A stretch of DNA of 64,000 nucleotides from Polyangia bacterium (lineage in GTDB: Bacteria > Myxococcota_A > Polyangia > Polyangiales > JAUICN01), in the NCBI GenBank assembly GCA_030427835.1, contig JAUICN010000010.1:1-64000 (forward strand), written 5' to 3'. Under the pieces are notes generated by a model. It did no database searches. It was given only the letters and a program-made list of their open reading frames with translations, and was not told the DNA's origin. Below, piece after piece: positions 19,311 through 26,146 of the stretch (positions within the stretch are counted from its first letter, which is position 1; each line of letters opens with the position of its first letter). The position numbers were made by a program, and so were the translations under genes.

Positions 19311-20693
19311 ATGGGTTCACAGGTTACCCGGGCCATTGCCCCCGTCACAGACGACATGGAAGCCGTCCACCTGCGTGTGGGTTCGGGCGATCACGTCGTG
19401 CTGGTGGATCGCCCGCTGACGTTGGGATCTTCAGACAAATGCGACGTGGTGGTGGAAGACCGCACGGTTTCACGCCGGCACCTGGAAGTGCGCCCCTGTG
19501 CCACGGGTGTGCGTATTGTGGATCAGGACAGCCGCAATGGGACCTGGTCTGTGGCCAAGGGTGGGTCCCGGGAGTCCAGTGCCGTGCGGTTGTACGATGC
19601 TGAACTGGAACTGGGGCAGTCGTTTCAGGTGGGAGAAACCGTGATTACGGTGGAAAACGCCGACGCTTCCAACAGCGTTGCCCCAGGAAACCCGGGCGAT
19701 ACCTCGCCGGTGGACGACGAAGAGATTACCAGTTTCGGACGTTTTGTGGGGTCGGCCCGGGTCCTTCGGCCGCTGTACAAGGAACTGCGGCGCCTGGCCC
19801 GGTCCGATCTGGCCGTCCTCCTGGAGGGGGAGTCGGGCGCGGGCAAGGAGCTGCTGGCGGAAGGCCTGCACGAACAGGGGGCCCGTTCCAAGGGGCCATT
19901 TGTGGTGGTGGACTGTGGTGCGCTGCCCGAAAACCTGATCGAATCCGAGCTATTTGGCCACGTGAAGGGTTCCTTTACGGGCGCCATGCGCGACCGCATT
20001 GGCGCGTTCGAGCAAGCCCACGGAGGCACAGTTTTTCTGGACGAAATCGGCGAACTTCCCCTGACCATGCAGACTCGACTGCTGCGTGTACTGGACCGCA
20101 AACAGGTGCGTCGGGTGGGTTCCGAAAAGGTGGTGGACGTGGATGTTCGCGTGGTGAGTGCCACCAACCGCAACCTGGAAAAGGAGATTGAGCAATCCCG
20201 CTTCCGGCTGGACCTGTTCCACCGGCTGGGTGGCTCGGTGGTGCGCATCCCACCCCTACGTGAGAGACGGGGTGATGTGGAAATGCTCGCACGGTTGTTC
20301 CTCAAGAACTTTGGATTGGACGACGCTTCCCTTACGGAGGAGGTGTTGGGGCGCATGGGCACCCACCTCTGGCCGGGCAACGTTCGTGAACTGCGAAACT
20401 ACGTGGAACGCCTGGCTCTCCTTGGCGAATCTGGGTTTGTGGAAGGTCCCGACAGGCTTCGCACCCTGGACGAGTTGGCGCGGTCAGAGCTGCCATTCCG
20501 CAACGCCCGAGCCCAAGCATTGGAGGCCTTTACGGAATCCTATGTGGGCCACATGTTGGAAAAACATGATGGCAATGTCACCGATGCCGCCCGGGCGGCC
20601 GGAGTGGCCCGTCGACATTTTCAACGCTTGCGTAGCCAGGGAGAAGGGGACAGCCCAGAGCCAACCCCTGGAAGCCCAGAAGACATCGACTGA
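19311..20693 (+). CDS. FHA-domain sigma54-dependent transcriptional activator
   Basis: About 460 residues from the ATG at 19311 (a TTG two codons upstream is possible). The N-terminal FHA domain, which binds phosphothreonine, shows 'LTLGSSDKCDVVVEDRTVSR', 'SRRHLEV' and 'SRNGTW'. The central AAA+ domain has Walker A GESGAGKE near 173, 'GSFTGA' at 220-225 (the GAFTGA loop contacting sigma54, with Ser for Ala), Walker B 'TVFLDEIGE' and 'LWPGNVREL'. A Fis-type helix-turn-helix ends the protein ('NVTDAARAAGVARRHFQRL'). It sits between two Ser/Thr kinases, so it probably turns kinase signals into sigma54 transcription. Confidence 0.95.
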   Translation: MGSQVTRAIAPVTDDMEAVHLRVGSGDHVVLVDRPLTLGSSDKCDVVVEDRTVSRRHLEVRPCATGVRIVDQDSRNGTWSVAKGGSRESSAVRLYDAELELGQSFQVGETVITVENADASNSVAPGNPGDTSPVDDEEITSFGRFVGSARVLRPLYKELRRLARSDLAVLLEGESGAGKELLAEGLHEQGARSKGPFVVVDCGALPENLIESELFGHVKGSFTGAMRDRIGAFEQAHGGTVFLDEIGELPLTMQTRLLRVLDRKQVRRVGSEKVVDVDVRVVSATNRNLEKEIEQSRFRLDLFHRLGGSVVRIPPLRERRGDVEMLARLFLKNFGLDDASLTEEVLGRMGTHLWPGNVRELRNYVERLALLGESGFVEGPDRLRTLDELARSELPFRNARAQALEAFTESYVGHMLEKHDGNVTDAARAAGVARRHFQRLRSQGEGDSPEPTPGSPEDID

Positions 20694-20711
20694 TCTCCAA
20701 TCCCGTTTCTT

Positions 20712-20743
20712 TGCAACAGACACGTGCTCCCATGTGTGTTGCA
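20712..20743. promoter_or_regulatory. Inverted repeat upstream of the second kinase
   Basis: TGCAACA (20712-20718) and TGTTGCA (20737-20743) form a perfect 7-bp inverted repeat with an 18-base centre that also contains CAC/GTG complementarity. It lies between the activator gene and the second kinase, a plausible operator or activator site. No sigma54 -24/-12 sequence with correct spacing was found here. Confidence 0.35.
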
Positions 20744-20825
20744 CACGTACGTTGCCCTCTTGATTCGTCCCAGGGTGTGCAGGTGTGGTGGACTGGAAAT
20801 CCCTTCAACTGCTAGTCTTACAGCA

Positions 20826-22598
20826 GTGTTGGCCCCATCCGAGTCCCAATCGAGTCACACACGCCTCGGTCGTTACGAAACCCTCTTTCGCATTGCGTCG
20901 GGGGGCATGGCGGAGGTGTACGCTGCCCAGGTGCGCGGTGTCGGTGGGTTTCAGAAGCTCGTGGCCATTAAGCGCATGCTTCCAGGCCTGGCGGAAGACG
21001 ATCGCTTTGTACAGATGTTCATGGACGAGGGGCGCCTGGCAGCCAACATCTCAAGCCCCTACGTCATTTCCACATTGGATCTGGGGCGAGCGGACGACGA
21101 CTCGCTTTACTTGGTGATGGAACTTGCGGTGGGCGTTTCCTTGCGCGCTCTGATTCGCAATACGGGCGCCCGGGAAGAAAAGCTTCCCCTGCCGATCGCT
21201 TCGGCCATTTTGGCCATGTCCGCACGGGGGCTGCACGATGCCCACGAAGCGCGCACCCCCACGGGCGACCCGCTTTCCATCATTCACCGGGATGTTTCAC
21301 CCCACAACGTGCTGGTGGATATCCACGGGCGGGCACTCATTACCGATTTTGGTATTGCCTACGCACTTCAACGGGCCACCCAGACCCGCAGCGGCGACAT
21401 GAAGGGCAAGGTTGCCTACTTTGCTCCCGAACAGGCCCTGGGCCAAAACATCGATCGCCGGGTGGACGTGTTTGCGCTTGGTGTGGTGGGCTGGGAACTC
21501 ATGACGGGGCAACGGCTTTTTCAAGCCGACAACCCGCTCAATATTTTGTCAAAAGTGGTGGAAGCCAAAATACCGGATGTACGCGAACTCAACCCGGAGG
21601 TCCCGGCCGCACTTGCGGAGGCGATTGCGGGTGCATTGCAGCGAAACCCGGAAGAACGCTTTTCCACCTGCGGTGAATTTGGGGATGCTGTGACCCGTGC
21701 GGTGCATTCGGAAATGGCTTCACCCCAGGATATTAGCGTGTTCGTTCGCGAGTACGGCGGTCGTGCCCTGCAACGGGTGGAGGACGGTATTCGTTCTGCC
21801 CTTAGGGACACCGTCTCCACCGTGGAACCGGAAGAAATTCAGGACGTGGACCTGGCTGAGGCCACGCGGGTGACCCGCTCCACACGGGCGGTACGCAACT
21901 GGGAGCCCAAAACCGTGGCGTCTGGTGCCCTGCAAGGCGCCCATTCAGAGGGTGAGGGCCGTTCGCGCGCCCTGGCATCGCCTGGCCCCCTTTCCCCCGA
22001 TTCGTTCACCCTAAGCCCCCGGCCGCGGGGTACCTCCGCGAACCCGAAGTCCCGTGCCAGGCCCTGGGTGGGCATTACGCTTGGCCTTGTGGTTACCCTT
22101 GGAATTTTGTTTGGATGGTTTCTCGTCACGCGCGGCTCACTCGACGGCATTTTGGGAGAACCTGAGATTGCGGATGAGGGGAGTACCGCAACCGAGCGCG
22201 CGACCCCGCCAGAAGAAGCCCGCTTGCCCCCTGAGGAACTGGCTCCCGTGGCTATCGAGACCGCCCCCGAGGTATCTGAAGAGGCACCGGAAGCCATCTC
22301 AGCTGGGACCGGAGACTCCCCCAGCAACGCGGGGGGAGCACGTTCCATACGCAGATCGGCAGGAACGGGTAGAAATCCAAGCCGGGGGACGGGCGCACAG
22401 GGGACGGGCGCACAGGGGACGGGCGCTGGTAACACAGAAGCAAGCAACACAGGCGAGAGCGTGCAAGCTACCCCTGTGGAAGGTGCGAACGGCAGCACCA
22501 CGACCCAGGGATCGGGTTCACAACAGACCGGCAACAGCGGTGGGAACTCCCTTCTGGTGGGCATGGAAGAGTTCAACAACGAGGTGGGTAGTAAGTAA
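20826..22598 (+). CDS. Transmembrane Hanks-type Ser/Thr protein kinase
   Basis: About 590 residues from a GTG at 20826, close to where the kinase fold begins ('LGRYETLFRIASGGMAEVYAA'); in-frame upstream starts reach back to 20724 but add an atypical Cys-rich leader. Kinase motifs: Lys in 'LVAIKRML', 'HRDVSPHN', 'DFGIAYAL', 'AYFAPEQALG'. A single membrane helix at about 412-435 (GITLGLVVTLGILFGWFLV) separates the cytoplasmic kinase from an outside region of about 155 residues rich in Glu, Pro, Ala and Thr. That region contains a GTGAQ repeat and has no recognisable sensor domain. It follows the FHA-sigma54 activator by 132 bases. Confidence 0.93.
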   Translation: MLAPSESQSSHTRLGRYETLFRIASGGMAEVYAAQVRGVGGFQKLVAIKRMLPGLAEDDRFVQMFMDEGRLAANISSPYVISTLDLGRADDDSLYLVMELAVGVSLRALIRNTGAREEKLPLPIASAILAMSARGLHDAHEARTPTGDPLSIIHRDVSPHNVLVDIHGRALITDFGIAYALQRATQTRSGDMKGKVAYFAPEQALGQNIDRRVDVFALGVVGWELMTGQRLFQADNPLNILSKVVEAKIPDVRELNPEVPAALAEAIAGALQRNPEERFSTCGEFGDAVTRAVHSEMASPQDISVFVREYGGRALQRVEDGIRSALRDTVSTVEPEEIQDVDLAEATRVTRSTRAVRNWEPKTVASGALQGAHSEGEGRSRALASPGPLSPDSFTLSPRPRGTSANPKSRARPWVGITLGLVVTLGILFGWFLVTRGSLDGILGEPEIADEGSTATERATPPEEARLPPEELAPVAIETAPEVSEEAPEAISAGTGDSPSNAGGARSIRRSAGTGRNPSRGTGAQGTGAQGTGAGNTEASNTGESVQATPVEGANGSTTTQGSGSQQTGNSGGNSLLVGMEEFNNEVGSK

Positions 22599-22600
22599 GC

Positions 22601-24232
22601 CTACGGAGCTGGGTCCGCCAACTTGTCGGCCCCGGCGGCGATCCCCTGGGGAAACATGGACTCGCCAGGAAGGGTAATGTTTCTGCCACCGCGAGCGCGC
22701 AGGCGATCCCATTCAGCCACCATCTTACCGCCAGCTGCCACGTGCCCTTGTCCCCACCTTTCCACCAGCTCAAGGCAACCGTGATCGATGTAGGCCAGCG
22801 CCCCAAAGTGAATGTGCACTTCAGAACCCTTGGGGAGTTTTTCTAGGGCGTTTGCCAGGTCCGGCAGCCGGACAAAAGTGGCGGCCCCTTCCAGGCTCAC
22901 ATCGATACGACCCGACTTCAGATCGGGAAGCACGACCACCTCCAACTTGGAAAAGGTGTACAGCAACTTGGCCGCAGAAAGCACAAAGCCCACGAGTACA
23001 CCTGTCAGTAGATCCACGGCCACGACCATCACCACCGTGCTCACGTACACGCCCAACTCGCCTCGACCGGCCTTGGCTAACTTTCGAATGGTTGGAACGT
23101 TGATTAACTTGAACCCGGTGTACACCAGCACCGCGGCAAGGGCTGCCGTGGGTATTTTTTCAAGCATCCAAGGTAGGGCCACCACGAAGGCCAACAACCA
23201 TAGGCCGTGCACCACCGCGGGAATACGGGTTTTGCTGCCCGCTTCCACGTTGACCGAGCTGCGTACAATTACCCCGGTCACCGGCAGGGCACCGAGAACG
23301 CCGCACAACATGTTGCCGAGGCCCTGGGCCGCAAGCTCCTTGTCGTAGTTGGCCCGGGGCCCCGAATGCAGTCGATCCACTGCAGTCACACACAACAGGG
23401 TCTCGGCGCTAGCAATAAACGCAATGGCCACCGTTTCCAAAAGAAAGGATCCATTCAAGAAGATGGATAGGTCACTGATTTCGGGAAGGCGGAAGCTTTC
23501 AAATAGGTTCTCTGGAATAGAAACGTATTGCACGGGAAGACCCATGAGGGACGCAACCAGGGTGGCGACCAACACGGCCACCAGCGGCGCTGGAATCATT
23601 TTCAGTTGTTTGGGCCGCAGGGTGTTCCAAGCCAGGATGGTACCAATGGTCAGGACGCCCACAGCAGCGGCAAGGTGGTGGGCGGTACTGGTGGGTGGGT
23701 ACAGGCCATCCAATACGGCCCCGGGAATGGATACCAGGTTAGTCAAGCCTCCCCCGGGTGGCTTGTGATCCAACATCACATGGAATTGGCTTGTGAGAAT
23801 CAATACACCAATGCCTGCAAGCATGCCGGAAATCACGGCTGGAGAAACCGCCCGAAACCATCGGCCCAGCTTCAGCACACCGCTAATCAGTTGGATAAGC
23901 CCGGCTCCTAGAACAGCCAGCGCAAGGGCCTGAAGCCCGTGCTCCCGGGCCATCTGCCAGACCAGCACCGCCAGCCCAGCTGCGGGCCCAGATACCTGTA
24001 GCGGTGCGCCTGCAAACATGCCCACCACCACGCCGCCCACGATTCCGCTGATGAGCCCCATGGCAGGCGGTACGCCTGAAGCAATGGCAATGCCCATGCA
24101 CAGTGGCAGTGCCACAAGGAACACCACTACCGAAGACATCAGCTCCCGGCCGAGGGACGTGCCCTCAGGAATCCTAAACAACCGTGCAAATGCGTTTTGC
24201 GTACTGCCTGGTTGAGTAGAGCTGGAGTTCAT
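22601..24232 (-). CDS. SulP family anion transporter with STAS domain
   Basis: A 543-residue membrane protein. The N-terminal 400 residues form the SulP core: 'LPLCMGIAIASGVPPAMGLISG', 'APLQVSGPAAGLAVLVW' and 'GNMLCGVLGALPVTGVIVRSS'. It ends in a STAS domain ('VEVVVLPDLKSGRIDVSLEG' onward, with 'HFGALAYIDHGCLELVERWG'). Bacterial SulP proteins carry sulfate, bicarbonate, dicarboxylates or other anions, often with sodium or protons; the substrate cannot be named. A perfect 6-bp hairpin (GGGCAA/TTGCCC) lies 15 bases upstream of the start. Its stop is 2 bases beyond the convergent kinase stop. Confidence 0.93.
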   Translation of the reverse strand: MNSSSTQPGSTQNAFARLFRIPEGTSLGRELMSSVVVFLVALPLCMGIAIASGVPPAMGLISGIVGGVVVGMFAGAPLQVSGPAAGLAVLVWQMAREHGLQALALAVLGAGLIQLISGVLKLGRWFRAVSPAVISGMLAGIGVLILTSQFHVMLDHKPPGGGLTNLVSIPGAVLDGLYPPTSTAHHLAAAVGVLTIGTILAWNTLRPKQLKMIPAPLVAVLVATLVASLMGLPVQYVSIPENLFESFRLPEISDLSIFLNGSFLLETVAIAFIASAETLLCVTAVDRLHSGPRANYDKELAAQGLGNMLCGVLGALPVTGVIVRSSVNVEAGSKTRIPAVVHGLWLLAFVVALPWMLEKIPTAALAAVLVYTGFKLINVPTIRKLAKAGRGELGVYVSTVVMVVAVDLLTGVLVGFVLSAAKLLYTFSKLEVVVLPDLKSGRIDVSLEGAATFVRLPDLANALEKLPKGSEVHIHFGALAYIDHGCLELVERWGQGHVAAGGKMVAEWDRLRARGGRNITLPGESMFPQGIAAGADKLADPAP

Positions 24233-24246
24233 CGCAGGGGGTACTA

Positions 24247-24262
24247 GGGCAAACCGTTGCCC
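24247..24262 (-). promoter_or_regulatory. Perfect hairpin in the sulP leader
   Basis: GGGCAA-ACCG-TTGCCC on the + strand (the same stem on the transcribed - strand) lies 15 bases upstream of the transporter ATG. It could be a transcript end for rpmB without a U-run, or a leader structure affecting translation of sulP. A second imperfect hairpin (CCTTCCA/TGGAAGG) lies at about 24287-24313. Confidence 0.35.
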
Positions 24263-24364
24263 TTATCAACCGCTGTAGGTCCTCAACCTTCCATCCAACG
24301 GGGTGTTGGAAGGCTGTTGTCGGCTTTTTTGGTGCCAGCGCTGGGCTTACGTCAGCCGTTGGCT

Positions 24365-24601
24365 TCAGATCTTTTGGCCATTGGAACGCATCTTCTTCAA
24401 TACGGCATCGATGCCAAGGCGATCAATGTCACGAATGGAGGAGGTGCTTAGACGAAGTGTGACCCAACGTTGCTCCGTCTCTACCCAAAACTTCCGACGT
24501 TGGAGGTTGGGAAGCAAACGACGCTTGGATTTACGATTGGAGTGGGAAACCTTGTTGCCCACCAGCGGGCCCTTGCCCGAAACCTGACAAAACTTGGACA
24601 T
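24365..24601 (-). CDS. rpmB: 50S ribosomal protein L28
   Basis: A 78-residue basic protein with the L28 signature '[20 protein letters not shown]' and 'RFWVE'-type core ([17 protein letters not shown]). It has a single cysteine (Cys5) and lacks the Cys pairs of zinc-binding L28 forms, so it is the zinc-independent type. The ATG has a strong AAGGAAG ribosome site. It lies 9 bases after rpsN and is certainly co-transcribed with it. Confidence 0.97.
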   Translation of the reverse strand: MSKFCQVSGKGPLVGNKVSHSNRKSKRRLLPNLQRRKFWVETEQRWVTLRLSTSSIRDIDRLGIDAVLKKMRSNGQKI

Positions 24602-24610
24602 GCTTCTTCC

Positions 24611-24916
24611 TTACCAGCTCGACTTGGTGACTCCGGGGACCTCGCCGGCGAGGGCGCATTCCCGAAGAGCAATTCTAGAGAGACCGAATTTACGGTAGTA
24701 ACCGCGAGGGCGACCCGACAGAAAGCAACGGTTCCGGATTCGAATTGCACTGGAGTCCCTTGGCAAACGTTGGAGTCGACGGCTGGCCTGGTCTTTTTCC
24801 TCGTCGGAAGCGCTTTCGCTCACCAGGGTAGCCTTCAGCTCGGTTCGAAGGTCAGAGTACTTGTCTACAAGCTTCCGCTTGCGCTTGTTTCGGGCGATCT
24901 TTGCCTTGCTAGCCAT
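24611..24916 (-). CDS. rpsN: 30S ribosomal protein S14, long zinc-free type
   Basis: A 101-residue protein with the S14 core '[20 protein letters not shown]' and '[17 protein letters not shown]'. It is the long form without the CxxC...CxxC zinc knuckle found in the 61-residue form. The start is the ATG at 24916 with an AGGAG six bases upstream. It is encoded apart from the spc operon, paired with zinc-free L28 and divergent from a cysteine-poor DksA. In other bacteria this pattern marks paralogues used in zinc shortage; whether a zinc-type S14 exists elsewhere in this genome is unknown from the window. Confidence 0.97.
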   Translation of the reverse strand: MASKAKIARNKRKRKLVDKYSDLRTELKATLVSESASDEEKDQASRRLQRLPRDSSAIRIRNRCFLSGRPRGYYRKFGLSRIALRECALAGEVPGVTKSSW

Positions 24917-24967
24917 GGGTTCTCCTAGGGCCCGGTCATCCTTGTTTCCGGGGTCGGCAGTTCTAGA

Positions 24968-24980
24968 CGGTCCTGGACCG
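24968..24980. promoter_or_regulatory. Palindrome CGGTCC-T-GGACCG upstream of rpsN
   Basis: Six-base perfect arms around one base, 51 bases upstream of the rpsN start. It shares half-sites with the larger palindrome at 25039-25056, so both may bind one regulator controlling the divergent rpsN-rpmB and dksA-like genes. Confidence 0.4.
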
Positions 24981-25038
24981 AAAGGCAAATCGGAAGACAG
25001 GTATCATTAGTGACTCAACGCAAGATGGGTGGCGCGCC

Positions 25039-25056
25039 CGGTTCAATATGGGACCG
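25039..25056. promoter_or_regulatory. 18-bp imperfect palindrome between rpsN and the dksA-like gene
   Basis: CGGTTCAATATGGGACCG is symmetric at 14 of 18 positions and has half-sites matching the CGGTCC/GGACCG palindrome at 24968-24980. A further inverted pair TTCAATA (25042-25048) and TATTGAA (25060-25066) overlaps it. The size and position suit a Fur/Zur-class or similar dimeric repressor, which is inference. Confidence 0.45.
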
Positions 25057-25167
25057 TGGTATTGAATCTGGGCAGGAACTGTGGCACGCAGGGGGCTGCT
25101 TTTTGGTCGGCGGCTAGGAGGGAACCTTCCCCTGCCCCCGACGTAAAGGGATAAGGTAAGGCATACG

Positions 25168-25611
25168 ATGGCAACAAAGAAGACCTCCACGAAAGAAGCC
25201 GGGGCAGACAAGGTGGCATTTGTTCCACAGGCCCACGAGGATGCAAAGGTTACCAAGGCGCAGATCAAACTGCTCTACGCAAAGCTTGTGGAAGAGCGGG
25301 ATCGGGTCACCTCGGGTCTTGACCGTCACCTTTCGGAAGCCACTGTGGGCACAGAAGTGCTCACCGAAGAGGTGGATATCGCCCAACGCTCCACGGAGCA
25401 GGCCTACCTGATTCGTTTTGCTGACAAGGAGCGTAAGTTGCTTTTGGAAATCGAGAACGCCCTGGTGAAGTTAAAGGAAGGCGAATACGGTGTATGCGAA
25501 GGGACCGGAGAGCCCATCGCTTACAAGAGGCTGGAGCTTCGCCCCTGGACCCGCTACAGCGTGGCCTACAAGGAGCAGTTGGAAAGAGAACGGGCGCAGC
25601 ACCGCCGCTAG
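25168..25611 (+). CDS. DksA/TraR-family protein lacking the zinc finger cysteines
   Basis: A 147-residue protein of the DksA family, which binds the RNA polymerase secondary channel and modulates transcription with ppGpp. The coiled coil (about 30-105) has the tip as E67-x-x-D70-x-A72, close to the DxxDxA motif. The zinc-finger region 'GVCEGTGEPIAYKRLELRPW' keeps only Cys110; the other three positions are Thr113, Ser131 and Tyr134. It therefore cannot bind zinc in the classical way, like zinc-independent DksA2 proteins. It is divergent from rpsN-rpmB. AAGG lies about seven bases before the ATG. tRNA-Pro follows by 35 bases and may be co-transcribed. Confidence 0.93.
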   Translation: MATKKTSTKEAGADKVAFVPQAHEDAKVTKAQIKLLYAKLVEERDRVTSGLDRHLSEATVGTEVLTEEVDIAQRSTEQAYLIRFADKERKLLLEIENALVKLKEGEYGVCEGTGEPIAYKRLELRPWTRYSVAYKEQLERERAQHRR

Positions 25612-25646
25612 AATTTTTTGTGGAATTTTACTTGTAGGGTTTCATT

Positions 25647-25723
25647 CGGGGTGTAGCACAGCCTGGTAGTGCGCAAGCTTTGGGAGCTTGAGGTCGCAGG
25701 TTCGAATCCTGTCGCCCCGACCA
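25647..25723 (+). tRNA. tRNA-Pro(UGG)
   Basis: A 77-base cloverleaf with an encoded CCA. The acceptor stem CGGGGTG/CGCCCCG has one G-U pair. The anticodon stem CAAGC/GCTTG closes the loop TTTGGGA, giving anticodon TGG for proline. The T arm GCAGG-TTCGAAT-CCTGT is standard. No separate promoter was found; it may be read from the dksA-like transcript. Confidence 0.97.
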
Positions 25724-25782
25724 AAACGTCTTTCACTCGGAAGGACGCCCCGATTCTATTTTCGTGCCAAAGCGCGCAAGGC

Positions 25783-25811
25783 TTGACCTGGCGCCTGCCC
25801 ATGCCTAGTTT
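25783..25811 (+). promoter_or_regulatory. Sigma70-type promoter for the ncRNA
   Basis: TTGACC (25783-25788), 17-base spacer, TAGTTT (25806-25811). The -35 matches consensus at five of six positions with ideal spacing; the -10 is weaker. Initiation would fall at about 25817-25819, where the closing stem of the structured RNA begins. Confidence 0.65.
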
Positions 25812-25817
25812 GGTACA

Positions 25818-26040
25818 AGGTACTTCTATTTGATGCGTGAGCGACTTTCATATGAATCCCCGACTTGTTCGAACCCGGGGGCTTTCTCGGATGTGGTGTG
25901 CAGATCCGGCTCGTTTCACCGGAGAGCCTGAAGCATCTGATACCGGCTCCCACCTGCCTATGGCGGGGGTTCGGAAATGTTTAGCCACGATCAAAACGGT
26001 TGTTACCATTGAAGCCAGGCCTTTTGCGCCTGGCTTTACT
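25818..26040 (+). ncRNA. Candidate structured non-coding RNA with own promoter and terminator
   Basis: The segment forms a closed structure. The outer stem is GGTA (25819-25822) with TACC (26004-26007), and TTTGATgCGTG (25829-25839) with CACGATCAAA (25986-25995). Three hairpins lie inside: CCCCG/CGGGG (25858-25880); GGT, CAGAT and GGCTC pairing with GAGCC, ATCTG and ACC (25895-25944); and CCTGCC/GGCGGG (25953-25967). A terminator ends the unit. No coding signal or ribosome site is convincing. The size and long closing stem recall 6S RNA, but the branched inside does not clearly match it, and the tmRNA, RNase P and SRP RNA signatures are absent. Confidence 0.55.
26012..26040 (+). terminator. 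Rho-independent-type terminator of the ncRNA
   Basis: AAGCCAGGC (26012-26020) pairs perfectly with GCCTGGCTT (26028-26036) around a seven-base loop, with a short T-rich tail. No protein gene ends just upstream, supporting a separate RNA transcription unit. Confidence 0.8.
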
Positions 26041-26081
26041 TAATTTGAAAGAGACGTGCTCGCGCAGTCCTGTTCCAACTT

Positions 26082-26146
26082 CGAACCGGTCTGTCGAACC
26101 AATCTAGCGAACCAATCTAGCGAACCAGTCTAGCGAACCGATTTAG
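26082..26146. repeat. 13-bp tandem repeat at a gene end
   Basis: Five 13-base units starting CGAACC, most ending in CTAG (26082-26094, 26095-26107, 26108-26120, 26121-26133, 26134-26146). Units two and three are identical. The last unit contains the TAA stop of the MXAN_5187-type gene on the - strand; the CTAG in the other units would act as further stops. Confidence 0.9.

Noticed and set aside
20724-20825. Upstream extension of the second kinase as coding sequence, and a sigma54 promoter here
   Set aside because: The added residues are Cys-rich and unlike kinase N-termini; the nearest -24/-12-like sequence has two bases too many between the conserved doublets.
24257-24335. Hairpin followed by TTTTTT at about 24325 as a terminator of a + strand gene
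   Set aside because: No + strand gene ends upstream; the kinase ends at 22598 and sulP, rpmB lie on the - strand.
25837-26043. 68-codon open frame between tRNA-Pro and the 13-bp array
   Set aside because: It has no ribosome site, a tRNA-like arginine-rich composition without domain character, and coincides with the RNA that has its own promoter, stems and terminator.
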